Origin: Pelagihabitans sp963760375
GTDB lineage: Bacteria > Bacteroidota > Bacteroidia > Flavobacteriales > Flavobacteriaceae
Assembly (NCBI GenBank): GCA_963760375.1
Contig: CAVXCS010000007.1
Coordinates: forward strand, 1 to 64,000
DNA length: 64,000 nucleotides
Direction of reading: 5' to 3'
Of the stretch, positions 16,599-25,544 are shown in pieces (the first letter of the stretch is position 1; every line of letters begins with the position of its first letter). A program made the translations under genes and the position numbers. The notes below the pieces were generated by a model. It was not told the origin of the DNA and searched no databases. It worked only from the letters and a program-made list of their open reading frames with translations.

Positions 16599-17672
16599 TC
16601 AGACCTGCGGTTCTGACTGAGGTTGTGGATTTTTGGCCTTCTCGAGGGTGAATGAAAACTCTGAGCCCACTTTCTCGACACTTTCCACATATATTTTTTC
16701 GCCGTGCGCTTCAATGATATGCTTAACAATGGAGAGTCCGAGGCCCGAACCGCCTTCACTTCGGCTACCGCTTTTGTCGATGCGGTAAAAGCGTTCAAAA
16801 AGTCGGGGTATATGCTGTTTGGGAATACCTTCTCCGTTGTCGGTAACCCTTACGATGACCTTGTTTTTGATCAGGTTTTCGACACTCACTTCGGTGGTCC
16901 CGTTTTGTTGGCCGTATTTGATGGAATTGACCAATAAATTGGTAAGTACTTGTTGTATCTTCTCCCGATCGGCATATACATAGATGGGTTCTGGATAGTC
17001 CGTATCAAAGGTGAGCGCAATCTCTTTTTTGGCCGACTTCATCTCCAAGAGTTCAAAAACATTGCCGATGAGCTCTACGATATCGAAGGCAGAGCGCTCG
17101 ACCTGCAATTCTCCGGCTTCCAACTTTGTGATCAAGTCGAGGTCCTTTACGATATAGATCAACCGCTCCACGGCCTTGTTGGCACGTTGAAGGTATTTCT
17201 TGCGCACGCTTTTATCGTTGATGGCACCGTCGAGAAGTGTTTCAATATAGCCTTGTACCGTAAAAAGAGGGGTTTTCAGTTCGTGCGAGACATTGCCCAA
17301 AAAATCTTTTCGATATTCCTCCCTGATCTTTAAAGTGTCGATTTCGATTTTCTTATCCTTGGCGAACTTTTCAATTTCTGCGGTCAGGGTCTTCATATCG
17401 GTAGTGATGGGGTCCGTGGAAAGGGAAGAAGATTCCAAGAGGGCCACGTCATCATATATTTTCTTGATCCGTCGGTAGATGAATTTTTGGATCCTGTACT
17501 GCAGTATGACAAAGGAAATCAGAAAAAAAAACAGGGAGAAGAGCAGCACTACGACCCAGTCCAAAGACTTTAAAGCATATAGAAGGCTTCCCAAAACCAC
17601 AACGGAACACAATGTTATCAACAAGGCCGAGCGAAAGGCGAATCGATATGATTTTTTTAGCTTGATCGCCAT
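16599..17672 (-). CDS. Sensor histidine kinase (PhoR-like)
   Basis: A 357-aa membrane kinase. Two adjacent membrane helices (~12-30 and ~36-58) leave almost no periplasmic loop, as in PhoR. The HisKA box is FLGNVSHELKTPLFT, with the phosphorylated His near residue 139. HATPase motifs are LLVNSIKYG, DNGEGIP and GGSGLGLSIV. The start ATG overlaps the response-regulator stop by one base. With no sensory loop it probably responds through partner proteins. Phosphate is a reasonable guess from the cognate regulator and the downstream receptor. Confidence 0.9.
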   Translation of the reverse strand: MAIKLKKSYRFAFRSALLITLCSVVVLGSLLYALKSLDWVVVLLFSLFFFLISFVILQYRIQKFIYRRIKKIYDDVALLESSSLSTDPITTDMKTLTAEIEKFAKDKKIEIDTLKIREEYRKDFLGNVSHELKTPLFTVQGYIETLLDGAINDKSVRKKYLQRANKAVERLIYIVKDLDLITKLEAGELQVERSAFDIVELIGNVFELLEMKSAKKEIALTFDTDYPEPIYVYADREKIQQVLTNLLVNSIKYGQQNGTTEVSVENLIKNKVIVRVTDNGEGIPKQHIPRLFERFYRIDKSGSRSEGGSGLGLSIVKHIIEAHGEKIYVESVEKVGSEFSFTLEKAKNPQPQSEPQV

Positions 17673-18361
17673 CAGAGCACGTACTTATAGCCCACGCCCT
17701 TCACGGTCTTAAAGTGATCGTCCCCAATTTTTTCTCGCAGTTTCCGTATATGGACGTCGATGGTGCGGCCACCGACCACTACTTCCGTGCCCCAAACCCT
17801 ATCCAAGATCACCTCGCGTTTGAACACCTTGTTGGGTTTTGAACTGAGCAGGGCAAGCAACTCGAACTCTTTTCTGGGCAAAATAATTTCTTCGCCATAG
17901 TTGACCACCTTGTATTCCTCTCTATTGATTACCAAATTGCCGATCTTTACAATATCCTCCTCCTGCTTTTGCTGCTCCTCTTTCAGTCGCCTTAACAACG
18001 ACTTTACTTTGCTCACCAAGACCTTAGGTTTAATGGGTTTGGTGATATAATCGTCTGCTCCGGCTTCAAAACCCGCTACCTGGGAATAGTCTTCGCCCCT
18101 TGCGGTAAGAAAGGTGATGATGGTATGCTCCAAACCTGGGGTGTTGCGTATGGTTTCACAGGCTTCTATACCATCCATCTCGGGCATCATCACATCTAAA
18201 ATGATCAAATGAGGTTCTTTCTTTTTGGCTTTTTCCACACCTTCCAAACCATTTTTTGCAGTGAATACCTGATATCCCTCCGCGGAAAGGTTATAACTCA
18301 CAATCTCGAGAATATCGGGCTCATCATCGACCAAAAGAATCTTAATGTCACTTTTTTTCAT
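17672..18361 (-). CDS. OmpR/PhoB-family response regulator
   Basis: A 229-aa response regulator from the ATG at 18361; an upstream ATG at 18388 adds nine residues. The receiver has the acidic pair VDDEPD, the phospho-acceptor Asp in IILDVMMPEMDG, and the switch T and K in FLTARG and ITKPIKP. The winged-helix DNA-binding domain covers ~130-229 (LPRKEFELLALL, GRTIDVHIRKLR, VKGVGYKYVL). It is cotranscribed with the PhoR-like kinase and divergent from the TonB-dependent receptor. PhoB-like by sequence feel, not proven. Confidence 0.9.
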   Translation of the reverse strand: MKKSDIKILLVDDEPDILEIVSYNLSAEGYQVFTAKNGLEGVEKAKKKEPHLIILDVMMPEMDGIEACETIRNTPGLEHTIITFLTARGEDYSQVAGFEAGADDYITKPIKPKVLVSKVKSLLRRLKEEQQKQEEDIVKIGNLVINREEYKVVNYGEEIILPRKEFELLALLSSKPNKVFKREVILDRVWGTEVVVGGRTIDVHIRKLREKIGDDHFKTVKGVGYKYVL

Positions 18362-18412
18362 GGGTTTCAAACTTTGGTTCCTTTTCAAAAGTAAAGATAA
18401 TACTCTTACACA

Positions 18413-18489
18413 TTAACCGCTTAACCTTCATTTAATGTGATAACCTTAAGGTAACCCTGTAGAAATAAATGTTTAACATATAGGTAACA
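18413..18489. promoter_or_regulatory. Phased TAAC repeats, candidate PhoB-type box array
   Basis: In the 179-bp divergent region, TAAC cores start at 18414, 18422, 18441, 18452, 18474 and 18485. The last four sit on an exact 11-bp lattice (11, 22, 11 bp). An 11-bp direct repeat is how OmpR/PhoB-family regulators bind, and the adjacent gene encodes one. The array ends about 52 bp before the receptor start and may control both directions. Confidence 0.6.
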
Positions 18490-18540
18490 CGGCTTTTACA
18501 ACCTCTGGCGTTCTTTGCAGCAAATTTTAAAACCCATACT

Positions 18541-21347
18541 TTGAGAATCGTTCTTACATTGTTCGCGTTCATTTTCAGCATTTTAGTATGTGCCCAGGAA
18601 AAGGGAAGCATCGCGGGAAAATTAATTGATAAAGAAGTTGGTGACGAGCCGTTGGCCTTTGCCAATGTCTTGATAAAAGGAACCACGACCGGCACCACTT
18701 CCGATTTCGATGGCCTTTATGAAATATCCAATCTTGGTCCAGGTTCTTATACCCTAATATATAGTTATTTAGGTTACGAAACGGTGGAAATGCCCAATAT
18801 TGAGGTCGTTGCAGGAAAGGTTACCACCGTTAATATCCCCATGAGTGCCTCTGAAGGGGTTTCGCTTGATGAAGTAGTGGTGGTTACCACGGCAAGAAAA
18901 GATTCCCAGGTGGCACTGTTGCTAGATCAAAAAAAGGCAGTATCCATCAAGGAGAGTATCGGTGCCCAGCAATTGGCCCAAATCGGCGTCTCCGATGCAG
19001 CCACGGCAACCACGAAAATTTCGGGCGTATCGAGCAGTGAGGCTTCAGGCGACGTATTTGTTCGTGGACTGGGTGACCGATATCTGTCGACCACCTTGAA
19101 CGGATTGCCCGTTCCTTCCGACGATGTCGAGAAGAAAAATATAGATTTGGGGCTTTTTCCGACACGTGTCATTCAGAACGTCAGTGTCAGCAAGACCTTT
19201 GCGGCTCAATCATCGGCCGACCAATCATCGGGCACCATCAATGTTACGGCCAGGGAACTGCAGGGCAGTGAGGAACTGGAAGTCAGCGCCCAGGCCGGTG
19301 TCAACACCAATGTTGCACAAAGCGGTGTTTTCGACAACTTTAAGGTTTCCCCTAACCAAAGAAACGTCGATTTTGGTTTTTACGACCAAAATGCAACGAC
19401 CCGTGATCTCATCACCGTTCAAGGATGGAATACAAGGCAAGAAGACAACCCCGTAAATTACACCTATACGATCAGCGCAGGCAAAAGGATCAAAGAAAAA
19501 TTCTCTGCATTTTTATCGGCCTCTCAGGCCCAGACCTATGAATATGGAGAAGGTTTGTTCCGTCAGTTTCGATCGAATTTCATCGACGATACCATCACCG
19601 ATGCCACCCTGTACAGCAAGAATGTTACCACGAGCGGACTTTTAGACCTTACCTACCTGATCAACGGCAAAAACAAATTAAAATCCAGTACTTTCTTCGT
19701 CAACAAGCTTTCGGATCAGGTATTTGAGGGCGGTAGAAATGGGGAAGCCACCATTTTCGAAGAAACTGATCCCGCAGAAGGACTTTTCCAGTTTATCCGT
19801 GATCAGAATATCAAACAAACAAAATTATTGGTTACCCAATTATTGGGCAGTCACCGATTGGGCGAGCAAAATACATTGGAATGGGCCGGGGGCTATAATC
19901 TGGTAAAGGCAGATGAGCCCAACAGGATCAGGAACGAAGTAAACTTTGATCCCAATTCCAGTTTCGTGCAGCTCGGCAGAACCGGCGGCTTTCAACAGCG
20001 GAAATCAAGACAGGAAATCACCGATAATGAATTCAACGGTTACCTGAAGGATGTATGCAGATCATTGAAGAGGATGATTTCGGAAAGTCCTTCAAAATCG
20101 AGCTTGGCGCAAATTACCGTAACAAACAACGCGATTTCAGGTCTCAATTCGTAGGGGTGGAAGAAAGGGCGACCAACGCCATCAATCCGCCTTCCATAGA
20201 TAATTTAGGCGGGATCTTTAACCGTGCGAATCTGGATAGTGGGGTTTTGGAACTCAATGAACTTCTTCCCGATCTTTACAAAGGCAAACTCGAATCGAAA
20301 GCGGCCTTTGCAGATTTCAATGTGGGCTTGTCGAAATGGAACATCAATGCCGGTATGCGTTTTCAAAACGATAATATCAGCGTAAATTATGATGTGGGCA
20401 ACATCCCCGGACGTATCGGGGAGAGCGTGAAAGATTATAGCAACCTGTATCCGAGCCTTAACCTTAAATATGACCTAAACGACAAAAACGCCCTGAGATT
20501 GGCGCTCAGCAAAACAATAACCCTTCCGGAATTCAAGGAAATATCTCCTTTTGAATATGTTTCCCAAACCGGACAAATAACCCGTGGCAATCCGGACTTG
20601 GAAGCTTCGAAAGACCTGAACTATGACCTGAAATGGGAATACTTCCCTTCAACGGGCCAAGTGGTTTCCCTGGCGGGCTTTTACAAAGACATACAAGATC
20701 CGATCAATAAAGTACAGGATCGCGGCTCCGCCGGGGTGTTCTCCTATTTCAACTCTGGCGATAAGGCGGAGGTCTACGGATTTGAACTGGAAACCAAGGT
20801 CGATTTGATCAAAGCCGATGAGGAAGGCGAGACCCCTACCGGGATCAATCTCGACCTCAATTTCAACGCCACAAGAATGTGGCATTCGCAGGACCTGAAA
20901 GAGGTTAGGGATGCCGACGGAAATTTCATAAGGACCTTTCGTTACAAAAACTTAACAAAAACCGGTTTGGAGGGGGCATCGGATTGGATTGTTAACGCAA
21001 GCTTAAACTTTTCCACACCTACGGAAAATCCATTTTCTGGATCTTTGACAGCAAATTATGCTTCTGATAAAATATTTGCGCTAGGTGCACCGGAAATACA
21101 GAGTCAGAGCGAAACGTTCTATAATGATGCCATCATTGAAAAAGGTTTTGTTGTGTTGGATGCAGTACTATCCAAGGAGTTTGGGGAACATTGGAGGCTT
21201 CGCTTTATAGGCAGAAACCTTTTGAACCCGGAAATAAAGAGAACCCAATTGGTCAAGCCCAGTACGACAGGTATTGAAACCGACCAAACGGTAAGATCCT
21301 ACACCAGCGGAGCAAATCTCAGTTTGGGCATCAATTATAGTTTTTAA
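18541..21347 (+). CDS. TonB-dependent outer-membrane receptor with CarboxypepD_reg-like domain, frameshifted
   Basis: An outer-membrane active-transport receptor. It has a signal peptide (MRIVLTLFAFIFSILVCAQ, from a TTG start), then a carboxypeptidase-regulatory-like domain (~20-110), a plug (ISGVSSSEASGDVFVRGLGDRY at ~165, SSGTINVTAREL) and a long beta-barrel ending with the aromatic residue of LGINYSF. One base is missing near 20050-20055: the first frame runs to 20154 and the true C-terminal part resumes from about 20055. Corrected length is about 935 aa. The adjacent PhoB-like regulator and phased repeats suggest phosphate-responsive uptake; the ligand is unknown. Confidence 0.9.
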
Positions 21348-21375
21348 TAATCCATACAAGAAAACAAACTTAATT

Positions 21376-23400
21376 ATGAAATTGAAAAACTCTAATTTGT
21401 TATTGATTTTAGCGATGGCATTCTCAATAATTTTGGTAAGCTGTAGCGGTGACGACAATGGCGGCGGCGACCCACCCGCCCAAGCCACTTGTTCGGACGG
21501 TATCCAGAACGGCACGGAGACAGGCATCGATTGTGGTGGATCCTGCTCGGCCTGTGCCGTGGCCGAAGAGGTGAATTTAACAGGTTCTCAGACTGAAGAC
21601 CGCACCTTGGACCCTACCAAGGAATACAAGATTACGGGGACTTACAGTATTGAAACCGGGGTAACCCTTACCATTCCTGCCGGAACCGTTATCGTGTCAG
21701 ATGTAGGCTCCGATAAATACATCGTGGTTCAAAAAGGCGGCCAGATCGAAGTGCAAGGAACAGCGGCCAATCCGGTAATCATGACCTCATCCGGCGAGTC
21801 CCCAGGAGATTGGGGAGGATTGGTCATTGCAGGAAATGCGACCACTACGGAAGGTGTGGATGCCATTGCCGAAGTTGGGGGCATTTTATATGGAGGATCT
21901 GACGATGCCGACAATTCCGGGTCGATCAGCTACTTGATCATCAATTATGCAGGTGCCCAGATCAATTCTGAATCGCAGTACAACGGCTTAACGTTGTACT
22001 CGGTTGGTTCGGGGACTACCATTGATAATATCGCCATCCTCAACGGTACCGATGACGGAGTGGAATTCTTCGGTGGAACGGTCAGTGTCTCGAATTTTTA
22101 TTTGGAGAACAACGAGGACGATGCCGTAGATTGGACAGAAGGTTGGAGCGGTACGATCACCAACACCTTGGTAATCCATACCATCGATGGGTTCTCGACC
22201 GCAATTGAAGGGGACGGGGTGAACAACGATCCTACTTTTGTCAACTTTACAGCGATTTCTTCCACCGGCGGGATAGCGCTTCAATTCAAGAAAGAATCGG
22301 GTGCAACGATCACCGGTCTTTCATTGGCCGGCTACGTGACTTCCTTGGATTTTCCCAACGGCGGTGCCTTTAGCAATGTACAGATCGATGGCGCCGATGC
22401 CGACCCCACACTTACCTATGTTGGGGATGCAACCGTGGATATCGCGACCTTTGCCTGGGTGAATACCGAAACCAACGTTGAAACCGTGGCTCTGGAAGGC
22501 ACCATCACAACGAATACCACTTTGGATGCCAGTATCATCTATTTGCTCAATAGTAGCTTGAGCGTTGAAACAGGGGCAAAATTGACGATTCCTGCAGGAA
22601 CCTTGATCATCGCGAACGCTGATAACGGTTTGGAAACAAATACCTATATCGTGGTTAAAAAAGGTGCGCAAATCGATATTCAGGGTACTGCGGCAGATCC
22701 GGTGATCATGACTTCGACCAATCAAAGTCCGGGTGACTGGGGCGGGTTGGTGATTCTGGGAGATGCGACGACAACCGAAGGCGTCGATGCCATTGCCGAA
22801 GTAGGGGGTTTTACCTACGGGGGCTCCAATGATGCCGACAATTCCGGGTCGATCAGCTACCTGATCATCAATTATGCAGGGGCACAGATCAATGCGGAAT
22901 CGCAATATAATGGTCTTACCCTCTATGCGATAGGTTCGGGAACCAGCATAGACAATGTGGCCATTTTGAACGGAACGGACGATGGCGTGGAATTCTTCGG
23001 TGGAACCGTAAGTGCCTCCAATTTCTACCTCGAGAACAATGAGGATGATGCTGTGGATTGGACCGAAGGTTGGAACGGCACCTTGACCAATACCTACGTA
23101 TTGCACACCATAACCGGATTCTCCACTGCCGCAGAAGGTGATGGCGTGAACAACGATCCTAAATTCGTCAATTTCACGGCGGTTTCCAACACGGGAGGCA
23201 CCGCCTTGCAGTTCAAGAAAGAATCTGGTGCGACCATTACCGGCCTTTCGTTGACCGGTTATGTGACTTCCCTCGATTTCCCAAATGCAGGGGCGCCCGC
23301 AAATGTTCAGATCGATGGAGCGGATTCCGATCCATTACTTTCCTATGATACGGCCGCAACGGTTGATATATCTATTTTTGATTGGGCCACCGGAAACTGA
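21376..23400 (+). CDS. Surface lipoprotein with two repeated right-handed-helix-like modules
   Basis: A 674-aa lipoprotein encoded 28 bp after the receptor. The lipobox is ILVSC (Cys23), followed by SGDDNGGGD, an acidic patch like the lipoprotein export signals that send Bacteroidota lipoproteins to the cell surface. A cysteine-rich linker (CSDGIQNGTETGIDCGG to CSAC, 39-60) precedes two near-identical halves (~66-361 and ~371-670). These are rich in short beta repeats, Gly, Asn and Asp (PGDWGGLVI, GTDDGVEFFGGT, NNEDDAVDWTEGW in both). Probably a surface partner of the receptor. No catalytic site is recognised. Confidence 0.85.
   Translation: MKLKNSNLLLILAMAFSIILVSCSGDDNGGGDPPAQATCSDGIQNGTETGIDCGGSCSACAVAEEVNLTGSQTEDRTLDPTKEYKITGTYSIETGVTLTIPAGTVIVSDVGSDKYIVVQKGGQIEVQGTAANPVIMTSSGESPGDWGGLVIAGNATTTEGVDAIAEVGGILYGGSDDADNSGSISYLIINYAGAQINSESQYNGLTLYSVGSGTTIDNIAILNGTDDGVEFFGGTVSVSNFYLENNEDDAVDWTEGWSGTITNTLVIHTIDGFSTAIEGDGVNNDPTFVNFTAISSTGGIALQFKKESGATITGLSLAGYVTSLDFPNGGAFSNVQIDGADADPTLTYVGDATVDIATFAWVNTETNVETVALEGTITTNTTLDASIIYLLNSSLSVETGAKLTIPAGTLIIANADNGLETNTYIVVKKGAQIDIQGTAADPVIMTSTNQSPGDWGGLVILGDATTTEGVDAIAEVGGFTYGGSNDADNSGSISYLIINYAGAQINAESQYNGLTLYAIGSGTSIDNVAILNGTDDGVEFFGGTVSASNFYLENNEDDAVDWTEGWNGTLTNTYVLHTITGFSTAAEGDGVNNDPKFVNFTAVSNTGGTALQFKKESGATITGLSLTGYVTSLDFPNAGAPANVQIDGADSDPLLSYDTAATVDISIFDWATGN
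21571..23385 (+). repeat. Internal tandem duplication in the lipoprotein gene
   Basis: Codons 66-361 (21571-22458) and 371-670 (22486-23385) encode the same ~296-300-residue module. Protein identity is very high across long blocks, while codon usage differs in many positions, so the duplication is old enough for synonymous drift and is not a simple assembly echo. Confidence 0.85.
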
Positions 23401-23421
23401 TCAAAGCAAACATTTTTAAGA

Positions 23422-23448
23422 AAAACCCCGAACTAAACGGGGTTTTTT
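23422..23448 (+). terminator. Intrinsic terminator after receptor-lipoprotein operon
   Basis: A 9-bp perfect stem (AAAACCCCG / CGGGGTTTT) with a 7-nt loop and a run of six T, starting 22 bp after the lipoprotein stop. Confidence 0.88.
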
Positions 23449-23510
23449 GCATTTTGGCCGAATTTTTGGTCCATTGAGGTGATTTGGCAACGTTCAAGCA
23501 AGCTTTTTAT

Positions 23511-23518
23511 TATCTTTG
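23511..23518 (+). promoter_or_regulatory. -7 promoter element for the first T9SS mini-protein
   Basis: TATCTTTG matches TAnnTTTG, 16 bp before the start codon at 23535. A TTTGG lies about 24 bp upstream of it and could serve as -33. With the terminator just upstream, this makes the small gene its own transcription unit. Confidence 0.5.
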
Positions 23519-23534
23519 AACCATATCTCATTCA

Positions 23535-23843
23535 ATGAAGCACTTTTACCTACTAATTTGTCTTCTGTTCCTCACTATCAATTACGCACAGCAACCTGCT
23601 GCGAATGGTGATATCCCCGGCTTTTTATTGTATCCCAACCCGGTGACCCAAGGCAAGGTGTACATCACCTCAACGGCCAATGCCCCTAAGAAAATCCTCA
23701 TATTTGATGTGCTGGGCACCCAGGTGCTGCAGACCACCATTCTAGGGTCCGAACTCAATCTCACATCCCTCGACGCAGGCGTCTATGTACTTCGTGTTAT
23801 TGAAAAAGACAAAGTGGCCACCCGGAAATTGATCGTGAAGTAG
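23535..23843 (+). CDS. Mini-protein: signal peptide plus T9SS type A sorting tail only
   Basis: A 102-aa protein with a Sec signal (MKHFYLLICLLFLTINYAQ), then only a ~10-residue linker, then a complete T9SS type A C-terminal domain: GFLLYPNPV, VYITST, ILIFDVLGTQVL, LDAGVYVLRV and the terminal RKLIVK. Such tails normally follow a cargo domain and direct it through the type IX secretion pore. Here there is no cargo. It has a paralogue of the same design 263 bp downstream. Confidence 0.85.
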   Translation: MKHFYLLICLLFLTINYAQQPAANGDIPGFLLYPNPVTQGKVYITSTANAPKKILIFDVLGTQVLQTTILGSELNLTSLDAGVYVLRVIEKDKVATRKLIVK

Positions 23844-24105
23844 TTGTCTCGCATCCCACGAAAGTCATATTTTTCCTATCGACAAAATACCTAAAAATCC
23901 GTTGAACGGCATGGTCGTTTTTCTACGCCTACAATTTGTCGAATTTCACAACATTTTTACCGTCTGGGTACCTCCTTTTTTTATCTTTATAGTATTGATC
24001 CCAAATCGATACCATTGCAATGTGCCTTATGATTGATACTTCCTTAGGAAGATTGATTCATAAGTCAAACTATAAGCAGTCGTTCAAAGCGATAAACTTA
24101 ACCAT

Positions 24106-24429
24106 ATGAAGATACTCTACACTGCATTGCTTCTATTCTGTGCCATTGGTTTATCTGCCCAAGATTCAGCTGGTCCCGACAAGTTCCTTAACGAAGAAAT
24201 TCCAGGATTCAAATTGTATCCCAACCCGGCCTTTGAAAATGTGGTTTATATTACCACAGCGCAGAACGCCACCAAGGAAATTGTGGTTTACGATGTTTTC
24301 GGGGAAGTGGTTTTACGCGATGTCATCAATGGCAGCACCCTTTATATTTCCGATCTGGTTCCCGGGGTATATGTTTTGCAGGTGATGGAAGGCAAAAAAA
24401 CAACCACCAGGAAATTGGTCGTTAAATAA
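24106..24429 (+). CDS. Second mini-protein: signal peptide plus T9SS type A sorting tail
   Basis: A 107-aa paralogue of the preceding gene: a signal peptide (MKILYTALLLFCAIGLSAQ), a ~14-residue linker, then GFKLYPNPAFENVVYITT, EIVVYDVFGEVVL, LVPGVYVLQV and the terminal RKLVVK. The two share the whole architecture but are clearly diverged. It lies after a 262-bp gap that holds a weak TATCTTTA at 23982-23989 and nothing else recognised. Function unknown. Confidence 0.83.
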   Translation: MKILYTALLLFCAIGLSAQDSAGPDKFLNEEIPGFKLYPNPAFENVVYITTAQNATKEIVVYDVFGEVVLRDVINGSTLYISDLVPGVYVLQVMEGKKTTTRKLVVK

Positions 24430-24552
24430 TTCAAGAACTCCATTGACAGTACTTCGATCTTTGGTCCCCTTTCGTATATCCTCAGTGTTTTAATGCAATA
24501 AACAGTACCGTCGGTGCAAGATAATCATGGCTAATTTGGCTATTTTTGCCAG

Positions 24553-25533
24553 ATGATCGCTGCCCACGAAATATTTGCAATCGATTCAAAAACAGCATTT
24601 GAAAAGGCTGCATTGGCGGTCTTTAGACTTCAGTACGGGCATAATTTCGTTTATCGTGAATTCTGTGATCATTTAAGTGTGCTGCCTTCCACCGTCACCA
24701 AATCATCCGAGATCCCTTTTTTGCCCATTACATTTTTTAAATCAAAGAAAATCGTTTCCAATTCAAATTTTCCCGAAATGGTCTTTACCAGCAGTGGTAC
24801 CACAGGAGAGCGCACAAGCAAACATTACCTGACAGATTTGGAAACCTATCGAAAAAGCTACCTCAAGGCTTTTGTTCAGTCCTATGGGCCCATAACCGAT
24901 TATTGCATTTTGGCCCTGCTCCCGTCCTATCTGGAGCGGGAAGGTTCTTCCTTGATTTATATGGTGGCAGACCTTATCGACCAAAGCCGGCATCCCGAAA
25001 GCGGGTTTTATTTAAATGATTTGGACGGCTTGTCCTTACAATTGGAACGCTTGGATGCACAAGGCACCAAGGTGCTCTTGATCGGGGTATCGTTTGCGTT
25101 GTTGGATCTTGTGGAAAAACACCGTTTCAAATTGCACAACACAACGGTAATGGAAACCGGGGGCATGAAAGGGAGACGAAGGGAGCTCATCCGTGAAGAA
25201 TTGCATGACCTACTCAAAAAAGGTTTTGGGGTAGATCGTATACATTCCGAATATGGGATGACCGAGTTGTTGTCGCAGGCCTATTCCAAGGGAAATGGTA
25301 TTTTCAATCCTCCGCCATGGATGAAGGTATTGATCCGTGATACCGAAGATCCCTTGAATATTTTGGACCGGGGGCGAACCGGGGGCATCAACGTCATCGA
25401 TTTGGCCAACGTCAATTCCTGCTCCTTTATCGCCACCCAAGACCTGGGAAAAACTTACGAAGACGGTAGCTTTGAAATCATTGGCCGTTTCGATCATTCC
25501 GACATTCGCGGCTGTAATTTAATGGTGCTCTAG
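24553..25533 (+). CDS. LuxE/PaaK-like acyl-activating family protein
   Basis: A 326-aa protein of the acyl-protein synthetase (LuxE) family, related to adenylate-forming enzymes. Visible motifs are the phosphate loop FTSSGTTGERTSKH (~75-90), ETGGMKGRRRE (~200), and SEYGMTELLSQAYS (~235) near the active site. LuxE proteins activate fatty acids as acyl-AMP, but there are no lux genes here, so the substrate is unknown. It stands alone and is convergent with tyrS (11 bp between stops). Confidence 0.82.
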   Translation: MIAAHEIFAIDSKTAFEKAALAVFRLQYGHNFVYREFCDHLSVLPSTVTKSSEIPFLPITFFKSKKIVSNSNFPEMVFTSSGTTGERTSKHYLTDLETYRKSYLKAFVQSYGPITDYCILALLPSYLEREGSSLIYMVADLIDQSRHPESGFYLNDLDGLSLQLERLDAQGTKVLLIGVSFALLDLVEKHRFKLHNTTVMETGGMKGRRRELIREELHDLLKKGFGVDRIHSEYGMTELLSQAYSKGNGIFNPPPWMKVLIRDTEDPLNILDRGRTGGINVIDLANVNSCSFIATQDLGKTYEDGSFEIIGRFDHSDIRGCNLMVL

Positions 25534-25544
25534 GTAAGCCCCGG

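Noticed and set aside
18413..18489. TAAC array as a CRISPR or iteron repeat
   Set aside because: Units are only 4-6 bases, no spacers of constant length exist and no replication or cas genes are near; a regulator site explains it better.
21571..23385. Duplicated lipoprotein halves as an assembly artefact
   Set aside because: The two copies differ at many synonymous positions, so they are real diverged repeats.
21376..23400. The lipoprotein as a SusD homologue paired to a SusC-like receptor
   Set aside because: It lacks SusD-like helical TPR features and is built of short beta repeats; the receptor also lacks other SusC context.
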